Shown: positions 62,614 through 64,000 of the stretch, in pieces | Numbering within the stretch: the stretch's first letter is position 1 | Layout: the number at the start of each line of letters is the position of its first letter | NCBI GenBank assembly: GCA_036500205.1 | Contig: DASYCK010000172.1 | Span: forward strand, 1-64,000 | Source: DASYCK01 sp036500205 | GTDB lineage: Bacteria; Myxococcota_A; Polyangia; Fen-1088 | Reading direction: 5' to 3' | DNA length: 64,000 nucleotides | Notes under the pieces: model-generated | The model's database searches: none | Told to the model about the DNA's origin: nothing | What the model saw: only the letters and a program-made list of their open reading frames with translations | Position numbers and translations under genes: made by a program

Positions 62614-64000
62614 GACACGCCCATCCAGATGCCGGGCGTGGGGCGCAGGGTCACGAGCGGATCGATGGCGACCGGCCGCCCCGGCTCGAGATCGAGCGTC
62701 AGGCGCTGGACGACGGTGGCGAGGATGATCGTCGCCTCCATCATCGCGAAGGCGGCGCCGATGCAGAGGTGCGCGCCACCGCCGAATGGAAAATAGGCAT
62801 AGCGCGGGCGCTCGGCCTCGCCATGCTCGACGCTGGCGAGGCGCTCGGGCGCGAAGCGCTCGGGCGCGAAGCGTTCAGGGTCGAAGCCCTCCGGGTTCTC
62901 CCACAGGGTCGGATCCCGGTGCGTGACGAACGGGCTGACCAGCACGATCGCTCCCGCCGGGATCGCGTAGCCGTCGATCTCGTCCGCCGCCGTCGCCGAG
63001 CGCGTGATGATCCAGGCCGGAGGATAGAGGCGCATCGACTCCTCGAGCACCATGCGCGTGAAGCGCAGCCGAGGCAGATCGTCGAAGCCTGGCGCCCGTC
63101 CGCCCAGCGTCGCGACCACTTCGGCCGCGAGCGCGCGGCGCGCCAGCGGATGCAGCGACAGCAGATAGAATGTCCACGACATCGTCATCGCCGTCGTCTC
63201 GTGCCCGGCCAGCAGCAACGTGATGATCTCGTCGCGCAGCTGGCGATCGGAGAGCCCCTGCCCGGTCTCCTCGTCGCGCGCCAGCAGCAGCATCGACAGC
63301 AGATCGCCGCGGTCGCCGCCCTCGCGGCGCCGCTCCTCGATCAGCGACAGCACCAGCCGGTCGAGTGACCGCAACGCGGCGCGAAAGCGCAGGTTCCCCG
63401 GCGTGGGCAGCCCGGCGGGAAGCGCGATCAGCGTCTGCGCCCGCTCGATGGTGTGGTGCAAGGTCACGTTCAGGGCCTGCCCCACGGCGTCGGCGTCATC
63501 GGCGAGATCGCGCCCGAACAGGCACCGTCCGACGATCTGCAGGGCCACCCGCGACATCTCGGGCACGACGTCGAACGTCACGCCCCCCCCGCCGGCCCGC
63601 CGCAACCGCGCGACCAGCCCCTGCGACGATGTCGCCATGAGCTCGGCGAAGGCGGCCAGCCGCTGCTTGTGAAAGGCGGGCTGGGACAGCCGCCGGTTGC
63701 GCCGCCACTCCGCGCCCGTGGTGGTGAGCAGCCCATCGCCCAGCGTCTCGCGCAGGGCGGCGACGCTGCGGGTGTTGCGCCCGTAGTTCTCGGCGTTGTC
63801 CTGCAGCACCCGCTTGATCCCGGCCGGCGCGCTCACCAGGAAGACGGCACGTCGCCGCAGCCCCATCCGTGCCACGCCCCCGTACTGGCGCGCCGTGCGG
63901 AGGAGGAATCCGAGCCGATCGCCACGAAACTGGGGCAGCGTCCCCCACAGCGGGTGGCCGACTGGTCCGGGGACGACGGAGCGCGCGGCGGAGGCTGGCG
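62610..64000 (-). CDS. cytochrome P450 (5' end beyond window)
   Basis: The frame is open to the right edge. The N-terminal Pro-rich start VVPGPVGHPLWGTLPQFRGD is present near 63980, so only a few residues are missing. I-helix AGHETTAMTMSW (oxygen-binding Thr), K-helix ExxR in LEESMRLYPPAW, and the heme loop FPFGGGAHLCIGAAFAMMEA with the Cys ligand are intact. A small duplication, FAPERFAPER, lies just ahead of the heme loop. It resembles soluble bacterial CYPs acting on lipids or terpenes. The substrate is unknown. It is translationally coupled to the methyltransferase downstream. Confidence 0.93.
   Translation of the reverse strand, partial: PASAARSVVPGPVGHPLWGTLPQFRGDRLGFLLRTARQYGGVARMGLRRRAVFLVSAPAGIKRVLQDNAENYGRNTRSVAALRETLGDGLLTTTGAEWRRNRRLSQPAFHKQRLAAFAELMATSSQGLVARLRRAGGGGVTFDVVPEMSRVALQIVGRCLFGRDLADDADAVGQALNVTLHHTIERAQTLIALPAGLPTPGNLRFRAALRSLDRLVLSLIEERRREGGDRGDLLSMLLLARDEETGQGLSDRQLRDEIITLLLAGHETTAMTMSWTFYLLSLHPLARRALAAEVVATLGGRAPGFDDLPRLRFTRMVLEESMRLYPPAWIITRSATAADEIDGYAIPAGAIVLVSPFVTHRDPTLWENPEGFDPERFAPERFAPERLASVEHGEAERPRYAYFPFGGGAHLCIGAAFAMMEATIILATVVQRLTLDLEPGRPVAIDPLVTLRPTPGIWMGVS

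Overview
The window is a high-GC (roughly 70%), gene-dense chromosomal segment of a Gram-negative bacterium. A member of the Myxococcota (Polyangia-like 'deltaproteobacteria') fits best. The reasons are a Ser/Thr kinase with the HRDVSPHN catalytic loop, a pseudo-receiver/DUF4388/J-like protein, secreted lipoproteins with very long Gly/Ser tethers, at least one consensus sigma-54 promoter, and outer-membrane proteins. I saw no rRNA, tRNA, CRISPR array, insertion sequence or phage gene. The taxonomic call is inference from gene content.

Layout. 1-6.3 kb: a partial Ser/Thr kinase, then a copper/oxidation cluster (Cys-containing secreted protein, frameshifted TolC-like lipoprotein, Tat-exported multicopper oxidase, PQQ-type sugar dehydrogenase). 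6.5-9.0 kb: ilvB-ilvN for branched-chain amino acids. 9.1-20.6 kb: minus-strand hslU-hslV-xerC and topA-dprA, separated by an SDR, a small protein, an RlmD-type rRNA methyltransferase, a GH12-like lipoprotein and a DUF4337 protein. 20.8-27.4 kb: envelope and stress genes (CBM-like lipoprotein, FUSC exporter, DUF4142 protein, Tat-exported Gfo/Idh/MocA oxidoreductase, a hydrophilic protein behind a perfect sigma-54 site). 27.5-35.3 kb: LysM and CpoB-like proteins, rpe, MaoC, rsmB-fmt, and the pseudo-receiver/J-like protein. 35.3-40.2 kb: a divergent module with a CDP-alcohol phosphatidyltransferase and small-molecule kinase on one side, and a HAD enzyme, PhnW-like transaminase and RpiB-like protein on the other, followed by a YqeG/Gep4-type phosphatase. 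This looks like a lipid-headgroup or aminophosphonate pathway. 40.2-49.1 kb: TPR protein, glnD, gshB-like ATP-grasp, Pro-rich membrane protein, pcnB. 49.2-55.9 kb: beta-carbonic anhydrase, queC, a methyltransferase, then a GH67 alpha-glucuronidase lipoprotein and an OprB-like porin (hemicellulose use). 56-64 kb: DUF2156 membrane protein, a decayed BtuF-like remnant, a GAF/degenerate EI-like protein, a transglutaminase with an N-formylglutamate amidohydrolase, an ECF sigma factor, and a methyltransferase-P450 pair cut by the window end.

The most unusual non-coding signals are two. First, a three-copy structured repeat lies 40-60 nt downstream of the stop codons of ilvB, the gshB-like gene and the porin gene, always in the sense orientation and with compensatory changes in its stems. 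Second, a 116-nt imperfect inverted repeat lies at 44580-44695. Both are described under findings.
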